Positions 18,794 to 30,750 of a DNA stretch of 64,000 bases are shown piece after piece (the stretch's first letter is position 1; each line of letters starts with the position of its first letter). The notes under the pieces are model-generated. The model made no database searches. It had not been told where the DNA came from and was given only the letters and a program-made list of their open reading frames with translations. Origin of the DNA: Eurosta solidaginis. Its lineage: Eukaryota; Arthropoda; Insecta; Diptera; Tephritidae. Location of the stretch: positions 64,080,779-64,144,778 of the forward strand of contig NC_090319.1 in NCBI RefSeq assembly GCF_040869045.1, read 5' to 3'. Both the position numbers and the translations under genes were made by a program.

Positions 18794-21700
18794 GCCATTT
18801 AGGGATATAGCCATAAAGGTGGATCAGGGTTGACTCTAGAATGCGTTTGTACGATATGGGTATCAAATGAAAGGTGTTAATGAGTATTTTAAAAGGGAGT
18901 AATCCTTAGTTCCATAGGTGGACGCCGTTTCGAGATATCGCCATAAAGGTGGACCAGGGGTGACCCTAGAATTTGTTTGTACAATATGGGTATCAAAAGA
19001 AAGGTGTTAATGATCTTTTTAAAAGGGAGTGATGCTTAGTTCCACAGGTGGACGCCGTTTCGAGATGTCTCCATAAAGGTGGACCAGGTGTGACCCTAGA
19101 ATTTGTTTGTACGATATGGGTATCAAATTAAAGGTATTAAGGAGGGTTTTAAAAGGGAGTGGTGGTAGTTGTATAGGTGGTCGCCTTTTCGAGATATCGC
19201 CTTAAGGTGGACCAGGGGTGACTCTAGAATGCGTTTGTACGATATGGGTATCAAATGAAAGGTGTTAATGATTATTTTAAAAGGGAGTAATCCTTAGTTC
19301 CATAGGTGGACGCCGTTTCGAGATATCGCCATAAAGGTGGACCAGGGGTGACCCTAGAATTTGTTTGTACAATATGGGTATCAAAAGAAAGGTGTTAATG
19401 ATTTTTTTAAAAGGGAGTGATGCTTAGTTCCACAGGTGGACGCCGTTTCGAGATGTCTCCATAAAGGTGGACCAGGTGTGACCCTAGAATTTGTTTGTAC
19501 GATATGGGTATCAAATTAAAGGTATTAAGGAGGGTTTTAAAAGGGAGTGGTGGTAATTGTATAGGTGGTCGCCTTTTCGAGATATCGCCATAAAGGTGGA
19601 CCAGGGGAGACTCTAGAATGCGTTTGTACGATATGGGTATCAAATGAAAGGCGTTAATGAGTATTTTAAAAGGGAGTAATCCTTAGTTCCATAGGTGGAC
19701 GCCGTTTCGAGATATCGCCACAAAGGTGGACCAGGGGTGACCCTAGAATTTGTTTGTACAATATGGGTATCAAAAGAAAGGTGTTAATGATTTTTTTAAA
19801 AGGGAGTGATGCTTAGTTCCACAGGTGGACGCCGTTTCGAGATGTCTCCATAAAGGTGGACCAGGTGTGACCCTAGAATTTGTTTGTACGATATGGGTAT
19901 CAAATTAAAGGTATTAAGGAGGGTTTTAAAAGGGAGTGGTGGTAGTTGTATAGGTGGTCGCCTTTTCGAGATATCGCCTTAAGGTGGACCAGGGGTGACT
20001 CTAGAATGCGTTTGTACGATATGGGTATCAAATTAAAGGTATTAAGGAGGGTTTTAAAAGGGAGTGGTGGTAGTTGTATAGGTGGTCGCCTTTTCGAGAT
20101 ATCGCCTTAAGGTGGACCAGGGGAGACTCTAGAATGCGTTTGTACGATATGGGTATCAAATGAAAGGTGTTAATGAGTATTTTAAAAGGGAGTAATCCTT
20201 AGTTCCATAGGTGGACGCCGTTTCGAGATATCGCCATAAAGGTGGACCAGGGGTGACCCTAGAATTTGTTTGTACAATATGGGTATCAAAAGAAAGGTGT
20301 TAATGATTTTTTTAAAAGGGAGTGATGCTTAGTTCCACAGGTGGACGCCGTTTCGAGATGTCTCCATAAAGGTGGACCAGGTGTGACCCTAGAATTTGTT
20401 TGTACGATATGGGTATCAAATTAAAGGTATTAAGGAGGGTTTTAAAAGGGAGTGGTGGTAGTTGTATAGGTGGTCGCCTTTTCGAGATATCGCCTTAAGG
20501 TGGACCAGGGGTGACTCTAGAATGCGTTTGTACGATATGGGTATCAAATTAAAGGTATTAAGGAGGGTTTTAAAAGGGAGTGGTGGTAGTTGTATAGGTG
20601 GTCGCCTTTTCGAGATATCGCCTTAAGGTGGACCAGGGGAGACTCTAGAATGCGTTTGTACGATATGGGTATCAAATGAAAGGTGTTAATGAGTATTTTA
20701 AAAGGGAGTAATCCTTAGTTCCATAGGTGGACGCCGTTTCGAGATATCGCCATAAAGGTGGACCAGGGGTGACCCTAGAATTTGTTTGTACAATATGGGT
20801 ATCAAAAGAAAGGTGTTAATGATTTTTTTAAAAGGGAGTGATGCTTAGTTCCACAGGTGGACGCCGTTTCGAGATGTCTCCATAAAGGTGGACCAGGTGT
20901 GACCCTAGAATTTGTTTGTACGATATGGGTATCAAATTAAAGGTATTAAGGAGGGTTTTAAAAGGGAGTGGTGGTAGTTGTATAGGTGGTCGCCTTTTCG
21001 AGATATCGCCTTAAGGTGGACCAGGGGAGACTCTAGAATGCGTTTGTACGATATGGGTATCAAATGAAAGGTGTTAATGAGTATTTTAAAAGGGAGTAAT
21101 CCTTAGTTCCATAGGTGGACGCCGTTTCGAGATATCGCCATAAAGGTGGACCAGGGGTGACCCTAGAATTTGTTTGTACAATATGGGTATCAAAAGAAAG
21201 GTGTTAATGATTTTTTTAAAAGGGAGTGATGCTTAGTTCCACAGGTGGACGCCGTTTCGAGATGTCTCCATAAAGGTGGACCAGGTGTGACCCTAGAATT
21301 TGTTTGTACGATATGGGTATCAAATTAAAGGTATTAAGGAGGGTTTTAAAAGGGAGTGGTGGTAGTTGTATAGGTGGTCGCCTTTTCGAGATATCGCCTT
21401 AAGGTGGACCAGGGGTGACTCTAGAATGCGTTTGTACGATATGGGTATCAAATGAAAGGTGTTAATGATTATTTTAAAAGGGAGTAATCCTTAGTTCCAT
21501 AGGTGGACGCCGTTTCGAGATATCGCCATAAAGGTGGACCAGGTGTGACCCTATAATTTGTTTGTACAATATGGGTATCAAAAGAAAGGTGTTAATGATT
21601 TTTTTAAAAGGGAGTGATGCTTAGTTCCACAGGTGGACGCCGTTTCGAGATGTCTCCATAAAGGTGGACCAGGTGTGACCCTAGAATTTGTTTGTACGAT

Positions 21701-22030
21701 ATGGGTATCAAATTAAAGGTATTAAGGAGGGTTTTAAAAGGGAGTGGTGGTAGTTGTATAGGTGGTCGCCTTTTCGAGATATCGCCATAAAGGTGGACCA
21801 GGGGAGACTCTAGAATGCGTTTGTACGATATGGGTATCAAAAGAATGGTGTTAATGAGTATTTTAAAAGGGAGTGATGCTTAGTTCCACAGGTGGACGCC
21901 GTTTCGAGATATCGCCATAAAGGTGGACCAGGGGTGACTCTAGAATGTGTTTGTACGATATGGGTATCAAATTAAAGGTATTAATGGGAGTTTTAAAAGG
22001 GAGTGGTGGTAGTTGTATATGTGAAGGCGT
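18792..22030. repeat. 130-bp satellite array of Helentron A with higher-order repeats
   Basis: The monomer is about 128-130 bp (anchor GTTTGTACGATATGGGTATC at 18845, 18975, 19105, 19233). Three monomer types alternate. Type 1 carries AATCCTTAGTTCCAT, type 2 GATGCTTAGTTCCAC, and type 3 GGTGGTAGTTGTAT. The type-1 marker recurs at 18901, 19289, 19678, 20194, 20710, 21098 and 21485, giving steps of 388, 389, 516, 516, 388 and 387. The higher-order unit is thus a trimer, with a tetramer in two places through an extra type-3 monomer. The array also includes about two diverged monomers left of the R1-clade insertion (13200-13430). Short open frames here are by-products of the repeat. Confidence 0.92.
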
Positions 22031-23289
22031 TTTCCAGATATCGACCAAAATGTGGACCAGGGTGACCCAGAACATCATCTGTTGGATACCGCTAATTTAT
22101 TTATATATGTAATACCTGCCAAGATTTTAAGGGTTTTTTATTTCGCCCTGCAGAACTTTTTCATTTTCTTCTACTTAATATGGTAGGTGTCACAAACATT
22201 TTATAAAGTTTTTTCTAAAGTTATATTTCGCGTCAATAAAACAATCCCATTACCTTACCATGTTTCATCCCTTTTTTCGTATTTGGGATAGAATTATGGC
22301 ATTTTTTTCATTTTTCGTAATTTTCGATATCGAAAAAGTGGGCGTGGTCATAGTCGGATTTCGTTCATTTTTCATACCAAGATAAAGTGAGTTCAAGTAA
22401 GCACGTGAACTAAGTTCATTAAAGATATGTCAATTTTTGCTCAAGTTATCGTGTTAAAGGCCATGCGGAAGGACAGACGGACGACTGTGTATAAAAACTG
22501 GGCGTGGCATCAACCGATTTCGCCCATTTTCACAGAAAACAGTTAGCGTCACAAAATCTATGCCCCTTTCAATTTTAAAAGGATTGGTTAATTTTTGTTC
22601 GACTTATGGCGTTAAAAGTATCCTAGACAAATTAAATGAAAAAGGGCGGAGCCACGCCCATTTTGAAATTTTCTTTTATTTTTGTATTTTGTTGCACCAT
22701 ATCATTACTGGAGTTGAATGTTGACATAATTTACTTATATACTGTAAAGATATTAAATTTTTTGTTAAAATTTCCAAATTCCATCATGATATCTTCAACG
22801 ACTGACAAATTACAGCTTGCAAAAGTTTTAAATTACCTTCTTTTAAAAGTGGACGGTGCCACGCCCATTGTCCAAAATTTTACTACTTTTCTATTCTGCG
22901 TCATAAATTCACCTCATCCACCAAGTTTCGTCGCTTTATCTGTCTTTGGTAATGAATTATCGCACTTTTTCGGTTTTTCGAAATTTTCGATATCGAAAAA
23001 GTGGGTGTGGTTATAGTCCGATATCGTTCATTTTAAATAGCGATCTAATATGAGTGCTCGGGAACCTACATACCAAATTTCATCAAGATACCTCAAAATT
23101 TACTCAAGTTATCGTGTTAACGGACGGACGGACGGACGGACATGGCTCAATCAAATTTTTTTTCGATCCTGATTATTTTGATATATGGAAGTCTATATCT
23201 ATCTCGATTCCTTTATATATGTACAACCACCCGTTATCCAATCAAACTTAATATACTCTGTGAGCTCTGCTCAACTGAGTATAAAAATT
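22031..23289 (+). other. Helentron A 3' body
   Basis: Non-coding. It is built from loosely related phrases around GGGCGTGG, CGATTTCG and CTCAAGTTATCGTGTTAA. TTTTCGATATCGAAAA appears twice (near 22321 and 22985). The (GGAC)n run lies at 23121-23142, then the CTCTGCTCAACTGAGTAT end. Near-identical bodies follow the arrays at 29500-30750 and 61650-62967. Confidence 0.8.
23121..23142. repeat. (GGAC)n microsatellite in Helentron A
   Basis: CGGACGGACGGACGGACGGAC preceded by CAAGTTATCGTGTTAA. Equivalent runs occur at 30576-30604, 62796-62820 and, inverted, 47803-47838 and 50046-50060. Confidence 0.85.
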
Positions 23290-23861
23290 AATAAAGCAGT
23301 GAAGTCGTAGGCTGAAGAATGATACAAATATTACAAGGTAAAACGCATGAACCAATAAACAGATCCCGCATTAAAAAATTAGAGAGCAAAAAATCATAGT
23401 TAGCTCTGACATAAATTTTCTCAGAGTGATGTCCCGCCTTTGATGTTTCATTGCTGAAGTAGTGTTCAGAATTTATTCCAATCGGAATATTTTGCTCCGC
23501 TCTTACCTCCTATTACATTTTTTATCTCAAAGATTTATTTGGATCGAGTTTAAAACTAAATAGCATTATCTACTACCTAAAATGTTTTGGTTGAAGTTTT
23601 CATTGTATACGTATGAAAAGCTGATTGTTTACAAGTGACGATTGGATGAAATGACGTGAATTCATTATTCGTGTCTTAAGACGTATTTGTTCACATTTAA
23701 TTACAGTTTTTGTTTTTTTTTTTCGTACGGAATGAAAAATAAGGAGTAAAATGTAAGCAAAAATGTGTCCGGACGCGATCTGTAAATCCTGCTATACAGC
23801 ACTTCTTGAAGTTGTATATAAAAATGAAGTACGTTGTGCCAGCTAACCCTATTTGGCGATA

Positions 23862-24305
23862 CTAGTCGTCAATTGGGATCACCAAAAAAAGTGACGTGGC
23901 TACAAAGGCTACGATGACAGCAAATACTTCGTATTGTCCACATATACTGCAAGACCCACTTTTCTGCTTCTTTATCTTATACCAACTCTTCGCCTCCATG
24001 TTTGAACAGCTCGGCGGGTATTCCGTCATTACTTGGCACCTTTTTTTTAGCCGGGATATTGGCATTCTCACTTCGCCATAGTTGAATGCTGGAGCGTCAG
24101 TTACCAGGTCGGCATTATCGTTCCTGCAAGAATCTGCCACGGTCTTAAAACCTTCCGTCATTAAAAGAGCATGAAATATGTATGGTAAACCGAAAATAAT
24201 AATAATAATAGTATTTTTTTTCGCGATAAATGTCCGGGGAGATAGAGCCCACTTTTCTTCCAGAATGTGGTTTGCTACTGGGAAAAATAATTGGTCATCG
24301 TACAT
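23862..24305 (-). CDS. Unidentified 147-residue frame with two hydrophobic stretches
   Basis: Not recognised. Starts at ATG 24303-24305 on the minus strand. A hydrophobic stretch lies at about residues 30-48 (IIIIIFGLPYIFHALL, encoded partly by an AAT repeat) and a second near the C-terminus (FAVIVAFVATSLFLVI). Between them are CxxC-like cysteines (CSICG). In the duplicated copy (55498-55920) the frame is broken by indels, and the N-terminal third overlaps sequence resembling the SINE body. It may be a chance frame or a decayed gene. Confidence 0.22.
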   Translation of the reverse strand: MYDDQLFFPVANHILEEKWALSPRTFIAKKNTIIIIIFGLPYIFHALLMTEGFKTVADSCRNDNADLVTDAPAFNYGEVRMPISRLKKRCQVMTEYPPSCSNMEAKSWYKIKKQKSGSCSICGQYEVFAVIVAFVATSLFLVIPIDD

Positions 24306-24395
24306 ATTTTAGCCCGACTCCATCTGCATCTGATAAGGCAGATAACTTTTTTGCTTAGAAACATTTCATGGCCAAAACACAATCGAGGGTTTGCC
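24303..24395 (-). repeat. Diverged SINE-body fragment
   Basis: AGCCCGACTCCATCTGCATC...GGCAGATAACTTTTTTGC...CATTTCATGGC resembles, in order, the ATGCCGACTCCGAAGGCATC...GGCAGATGAATTTTCAC...CTTTTCATGGC part of the SINE at 12035-12095. It is also present at about 55925-56015. Confidence 0.4.
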
Positions 24396-24894
24396 AAGCC
24401 ACAAAATCATTTTGATCTTAGTTGTTCGCCCGCTTTCAAAAAAGGAAGAAAAAATATAATCTGAAAATATAATTTTCACTTCGGCGTAGTCGTTTACTCT
24501 GGTGACACTTTTAAATACTCCGAACACTGGTAGCGAAATATGAGAGAAATGTATTAAATCGAAATATTTCAAAAGCCCTACGTCATCAAACTTTTTTATG
24601 AAATTCGATTACAAATACAACAATTCCGGAATGCGTGATCTTGGCTCATTTGTTTATGGGTAAAACGGGTGAGAGTCAAATGACGTTTACAAAAATTGGC
24701 TCTCATATTTTGTTATTTTATTTTGATTTTGTTTTCATTACAAAAAAATTTACATAAGCAAACATTACATTTTTATTTTATTATATTAAATATTTTTACG
24801 TTAAGCTCAAACTTTTTTATGGGAACCACCGGAATCTTAATCGGAGCGTAATCATTTTGGTTGAAAAGCCATCAGAACGGAGGGGAAGTTATCA

Positions 24895-25855
24895 TAACTC
24901 TGGCACCCTCATCCTGAAATATTGGAAACATTGCACTCGTTGCTGAACGACAACAACGGAGGGAGCTTCATTTCCCGGCGGGTTGAAAGGCTTAGAGGAG
25001 GCAGTTCATGGCTCTGCGAATGCAGACTGGAATCAACAAAAGAAAACTATGCTGTAAAATAAACATTTATATCCCTTGTCTCTTCAAATTTTTCACATCA
25101 CAGGACTTGGTACTGATTTAATGTACATACTGCCATATTGTTCATGACGTGGACCTTGCACATAACACAACAACTGGACAGCCACTTCGATGTTATAAGG
25201 TTACTACTGTGGAACTCCAACAACTTTTGGTTGTGATACAAAATAAATGCATCCGAAATTGCATACAATGCACAAAGATGCATCAAAATCCTCAAATCGC
25301 TGCAACGGAGAAAGTTGCAGGGCTGCCAAATTTCCCACCTAGAAATGCCACGGAATATCTTCTTAAGACGTCTGAGCACCGGGCATCCCAAAAAATAATT
25401 GATCGATGTAGTTGCACCTCCAAGGTAGATAAGAAGACACCTGCATAAGCCCTATGACGAGATGGCGTAGTACGATCCAGAACAAAGTCCTCAAAGTCAG
25501 GCTCCCGCCTTTGCAGACATCGCCGAAGAAGAATGCACACTTCCGAAGAATATGCGCGTTACTCTGCCCTAAAGTCGATGTCTATGTATGGCCCCAGCCT
25601 GGTGTATAGCACAAATCATCCATTCGTCTGTAATTGGGAACAAAAATCTGTAATAGAAACTTCTTTTTGCTAAAACCATATTGGAACTGCACGATTCCTG
25701 ACCTCCGTTAGAGGATTTCATTAAAGCTTTTTGAGTGTTCTACCCTATTAACCCAGGCGAGGGATTTGTACAATAAAAGTAAGAACCATACATGGACGGA
25801 CGGGAAAAAGACTATGCCGCCCAGTTCCGTTGCCACAAACAGGAAAATGTATATG
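24895..25855. repeat. Dispersed segment, copy 2 of 3
   Basis: Matches 7377-8400 and 56514-57500 (see 7377). Small indels shift all short frames between copies. Confidence 0.75.
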
Positions 25856-25859
25856 TATC

Positions 25860-26152
25860 TTCGCAGCTAGCAATTGATACTAAGATAGTCAAGAGTATTT
25901 GAAGTGCCACTCGCAAGTTTTGAAAAACATTTTCTCCATACGAGATTATAAAAGTGAGTAATTCTAACGGAGTTTTAGGTCCAATTTCTTTTCTTACTGC
26001 GAAGTAATATTTTGCAGTTAATATTTCGATAAAAAATTCTGATCCATCGAAATCTTATTATAAAATACACCCAAGTTCTTACAATTTCTTTCTAAGTCGT
26101 TATTATTCTTGTTTAACAAATTTCCAACGTATAAGAGAAATCCAAATTAAAC
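25860..26152 (-). pseudogene. hAT transposase C-terminal relic (ZMYM1/DUF4371-like)
   Basis: On the minus strand, broken frames read KTPLELLTFIISYGENVFQNL followed by VALQILLTILVSIASCE. This fits the end of ZMYM1-like hAT transposases, where a TPLDVLN stretch leads to the LRILLTIPVSVASGERSFS dimerisation motif. The upstream part of the same frame is found on the far side of Helentron B (30751-31045). Stops and shifts make it non-functional. Family assignment rests on remembered motifs. Confidence 0.6.
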
Positions 26153-26263
26153 AAGTAAGGAAGGCTAAGTTCGGGTGTAACCGAACATTACATACTCAGT
26201 TGAGAGCTGTGGAGACAAAGTAAGGGAAATCACCATGTTGTAAAAGGAACCTAGGGTAACCCT

Positions 26264-29200
26264 GGAATGTGTTTGTATGACAGGTGTATCAAATGGAAGG
26301 TATTAAAGAGTATTTTAAGAGGAAGTGGGCCATAGATCTATAGATGGACGCCATTTAGGGATATCGCCATAAAGGTGCACCAGGCCTGACTCGAGCATTT
26401 GTTTGTACGATATGGGTACCAAATGAAATGTGTTAATGATAATTTTAAAAGGGAGTGGGCCTAAGTTCTATAGGTGGACGTCTTTTCGAGATATCGCCAT
26501 AAAGGTGGACCAGGGGTGACTCTAGAATTTATTTTATACGATATGGGTATCAAATGAAAGGTGTTAATGAGTATTTTAAAAGGGAGTGGGCCTAAGTTCT
26601 ATAGGTGGACGCATTTCGGAATATCGTTATAAAAGTGGACCTGGGTTGACTCTAGAATACGTTTGTACAATATGGGTGTCAAACGAAAAGTGTAATAATT
26701 GTTTTAAAATGGAGTGGGCCTTTGTTCTATGGGTGGACGCCTTTTCGGGATATCGCCATAAACGTGGACCAGGGGTGACTCTAGAATGCGTTTGTACAAT
26801 ATGGGCATCAAATGAAAGGTGCTAATGAGTATTTTAAAAGGGTGTGGGCCTTAGTTCTATAGGTGGACGCCTTTTCGAGATATCGCCATAAAGGTGGACC
26901 AGGGGTGACTCTAGAATTTGTTTATACGATATGAGTATCAAATGAAAGGTGTTAATGAGTATTTTAAGAGGGCGTGGGCCTTAGTTCTATATGTGGACGC
27001 CTCTTCGAGATATCGCCATAAACGTGGACCAGGGGTGACTCTAGAATTTGTTTGTACTATATGGGTATCAAATGAAAGGTGTTAATGAGTATTTTAAAAG
27101 GGAGTGGGCCTAAGTTCTATAGGTGGACGCATTTCGGAATATCGTTATAATAGTGGACCTGGGTTGACTCTAGAATGCGTTTGTACAATATGGGTGTCAA
27201 ACGAAAAGTGTAATAATTGTTTTAAAATGGAGTGGGCCTTTGTTCTATGGGTGGACGCCTTTTCGGGATATCGCCATAAACGTGGACCAGGGGTGACTCT
27301 AGAATGCGTTTGTACAATATGGGTATCAAATGAAAGGTGTTAATGAGTATTTTGAGAGGGCGTGGGCCTTAGTTCTATGTGTGGACGCCTTTTCGAGATA
27401 TCGCCATAAACGTGGACCAGGGGTGACTCTAGAATTTGTTTGTACTATATGGGTATCAAATGAAAGGTGTTAATGAGTATTTTAAAAGGGAGTGGGTCTA
27501 AGTTCTATAGGTGGACGCATTTCGGAATATCGTTATAAAAGTGGACCTGGGGTGACTCTAGAATGCGTTTGTACAATATGGGCGTCAAACGAAAAGTGTA
27601 ATAATTGTTTTAAAATGGAGTGGGCCTTTGTTCTATGGGTGGACGCCTTTTCGGGATATCGCCATAAACGTGGATCAGTGGTGACTCTAGAATGCGTTTG
27701 TACAATATGGGTATCAAATGAAAGGTGCTAATGAGTATTTTAAAAGGGTGTGGGCCTTAGTTCTATAGGTGGATGCCTTTTCGAGATATCGCAATAAAGG
27801 TGGCCCAGGGGTGACTCTAGAATTTTTGTGTACGATATGGGTATCAAATGAAAGGTGTTAATAAGTATTTTAAAAAGGCGTGGGCCTTAGTTCTATAGGT
27901 GGACGCCTTTTCGAGATATCGACATGAAGGTGGACCAGGGGTGACTCTAGAATTTGTTTGTACGATATGGGTATCAAATGAAAGGTGTTAATAAGTATTT
28001 TAAAAAGGAGTGGGCCTTAGTTCTATAGGTGGATGCCTTTTCGAGATATCGCCATAAAGGTGGACCAGGGGTGACTCTAGAATTTTTTTGTACGATATGG
28101 GTATCAAATGAAAGGTGTTAATAAGTATTTTAAAAAGGCGTGGGCCTTAATTCTATAGGTGGACGCCTTTTCGAGATATCGACATGAAGGTGGACCAGGG
28201 GTGACTCTAGAATTTGTTTGTACGATATAGGTATCAAATGAAAGGTGTTAATAAGTATTTTAAAAAGAGTGGGCCTTAGTTCTATAGGTGGATGCCTTTT
28301 CGAGATATCGCCATAAAGGTGGACCAGGGGTGACTCTAGAATTTTTTTGTACGATATGGGTATCAAATGAAAGGTGTTAATGAGTATTTTAAAAAGGCGT
28401 GGGCCTTAGTTCTATAGGTGGATGCCTTTTCGAGATAACGCCATAAAGGTGGACCAGGGGTGACTCTAGAATGCGTTTGTACGATATGGGTATCAAATGA
28501 AAGGTATTAATGAGTATTTTCAAAGGGTGTGGGCCTTAGTTCTATAGGTGGACGCGTTTTCGAGATATCGCCATAAAGGTGGACCAGGGGTGACTCTAGA
28601 ATTTGTTTGTACGATATGGGTATCAAATGAAAGGTGTTAATGAGTATTTTAAAAGGGCGTGGGCCTTAGTTCTATAGGTGGACGCCTTTTCGAGATATCG
28701 ACATAAAGGTGGACCAGGGGTGACTCTAGAATTTGTTTATACGATATGGGTATCAAATGCAAGGTGTTAATAAGTATTTTAAAAAGGAGTGGGCCTTAGT
28801 TCTATAGGTGGATGCCTTTTCGAGATATCGCCATAAAGGTGGACCTGGGGTGACTCTAGAATTTTTTTGTACGATATGGGTATCAAATGAAAGGTGTTAA
28901 TAAGTATTTTAAAAAGGCGTGGGCCTTAGTTCTATAGGTGGACGCCTTTTCGAGATATCGACATGAAGGTGGACCAGGGGTGACTCTAGAATTTGTTTGT
29001 ACGATATGGGTATCAAATGAAAGGTGTTAATAAGTATTTTAAAAAGGAGTGGGCCTTAGTTCTATAGGTGGATGCCTTTTCGAGATATCGCCATAAAGGT
29101 GGACCAGGGGTGACTCTAGAATTTTTTTGTACGATATGGGTATCAAATGAAAGGTGTTAATGAGTATTTTAAAAAGGCGTGGGCCTTAGTTCTATAGGTG

Positions 29201-29500
29201 GATGCCTTTTCGAGATAACACCATAAAGGTGGACCAGGGGTGACTCTAGAATTTTTTTGTACGATATGGGTAACAAATGAAAGGTGTTAATGAGTATTTT
29301 AAAAAGGAGTGGGCCTTAGTTCTATATGTGGACGCCTTTTCGAGATATCGCCATAAACGTGGACCAGGGGTGACTCTAGAATGTGTTTGTACGATATGGG
29401 TATCAAATTAAAGGTATTAATGAGGGTTTTAAAAGGCAGTGGCCCTTAGTTGTATATGTGAAGGCGTTTTCGAGATATCTACCAAAATGTGGACCAGGGT
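26264..29500. repeat. 130-bp satellite array of Helentron B
   Basis: About 25 monomers of 130 bp. The left half carries a multimer marked by GGACGCATTTCGGAATATCG at about 26607, 27125 and 27513 (steps 518 and 388: a tetramer, then a trimer). The right half is mainly dimers of 260 bp, alternating AATTTTTTTGTACG and AATTTGTTTGTACG (28081, 28340, 28860, 29120). The first monomers (26264-26400) are diverged, as in the other copies. Confidence 0.9.
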
Positions 29501-30750
29501 GATCCAGAACATCATCTGTCGGGTACCGCTAATTTATTTATATATGTAATACCACGTACAGTATTCTTTCCAAGATTCCAAGGGCCTTTGATTTCGCCCT
29601 GAAAAACTTTTTCATTTTCTTCTACTTAATATGGTAGGTGTCACACCCATTTTACAAAGTTTTTTCTAAAGTTATATTTTGCGTCAACAGACCAATACAA
29701 TTACCATGTTTCATTCCTTTTTTCGTATTTGGTATATAATTATGGCATTTTTTTCATTTTTCGTAATTTTCGATATCGAAAAATTGGGCGTGGTCATAGT
29801 CGGATTTCGGCCATTTTTTACACCAATACAAAGTGAGTTCAGATAAGTACGTGAACTGAGTTTAGTAAAGATATATCGATTTTTGCTCAAGTTATCGTGT
29901 TAACGGCCGACCGGAAGGACTGACGGTCGACTGTGTATAAAAACTGGGCGTGGCTTCAACCGATTTCGCCCTTTTTCTAGACAAATTAAATGAAAAAGGG
30001 CGGTGCCACGCCCATTTTTAAATTTTCTATTATTTGTTGTACTTTGTTGCACCATGTCATTACTGGAGTTGAATGTTGGCATAATTTACTTATATACTGT
30101 AAAAATATTAACTTTTCTTTTAAAATTTGAATTAAAAAAAAAAAAATTTTAAAAAGTGGGCGTGGTCGTTCTCCGATTTTGCTAATTTTTATTAAGCAGA
30201 CATAAACTAATAAGAGTAACGTTCCTGCCAAATTTCATCATGATATCTTCAACGACTGCCAAATTACAGCTTGCAAAACTTCTAAATTACCTTCATTTAA
30301 AAGTGGGCGGTGTCACACCCATTGTTCAAAATTTTACTAGTTTTCTATTCTGCGTCATAAGCTCAACTCACCTACCAAGTTTCATCGCTTAATGCGTATT
30401 TGGTAATGAATTATCGCACTTTTTCGATTTTTCGAAATTTTCGATATCGAAAAAGTGGGCGTGGTTATTGTCCGATATCGTTCATTTTAAATAGCGGTCT
30501 GAGATGAGTGCCCAGGAACCTACGTACCAAATTTCATCAAGATACCTCAAAATTTACTCAAGTTATCGTGTTAACAGACAGACGGACGGACGGACGGACG
30601 GACATGGCTCAATCGAATTTTTTTCGATACTGATGATTTTGATATATGGAAGTCTATATCTATCTCGATTCCTTTATACCTGTACAACCAACCGTTATGC
30701 AATCAAAATTAATATACTCTGTGAGCTCTGCTCAACTGAGTATAAAAATT
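29500..30750 (+). other. Helentron B 3' body
   Basis: Same non-coding body as 22031-23289, with a deletion near 29980 relative to 62130-62230 that removes a CACAGAAAACAGTTA segment. Confidence 0.75.

Larger units (their letters stand above)
13096..23289 (+). mobile_element. Helentron/DINE-1-like element A with internal satellite, split by an R1-clade element
   Basis: The start is AAGTAAGGAAGG, then the palindrome-like TTCGGGTGTAACCGAA, then CATACTCAGTTGAGAGCT. The end is AGCTCTGCTCAACTGAGTAT followed by AAAAATT, so TACTCAGTTGAG recurs inverted at the end as a subterminal inverted repeat. Between them lie a 130-bp satellite array, a non-coding body of about 1.2 kb and a (GGAC)n microsatellite (23121-23142). 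Subterminal inverted repeats plus a GTCY-type microsatellite match the DINE-1/Helentron group of non-autonomous Helitrons. No Rep/helicase frame is present. Bases 13431-18791 are a later insertion. Confidence 0.82.
26153..30750 (+). mobile_element. Helentron/DINE-1-like element B with internal satellite
   Basis: Complete, with AAGTAAGGAAGGCTAAG and TTCGGGTGTAACCGAA at the start, a satellite array (26264-29500), the 3' body, (GGAC)n at 30576-30604 and CTCTGCTCAACTGAGTATAAAAATT at the end. It is inserted in a hAT relic whose halves lie on each side. There is no clear target duplication, as expected of Helitron-type insertion between two host bases. No protein is encoded. Confidence 0.82.

Noticed and set aside
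18792..22078. Repeated minus-strand frames of 71-78 codons (MIPISYKRILESPLVHLYGD...) in the satellite arrays
   Set aside because: They recur with the 130-bp monomer (not a multiple of 3), change frame between arrays and have no promoter; they are by-products of the repeat.
13096..23289. CRISPR-like or bacterial repeat array
   Set aside because: Monomers are contiguous without spacers, and all other content is eukaryotic transposon sequence.
26586..27731. Three plus-strand frames (MGLSSIGGRISEYR...) in array B
   Set aside because: Same satellite monomers read in another frame; repetition, not conservation of protein.
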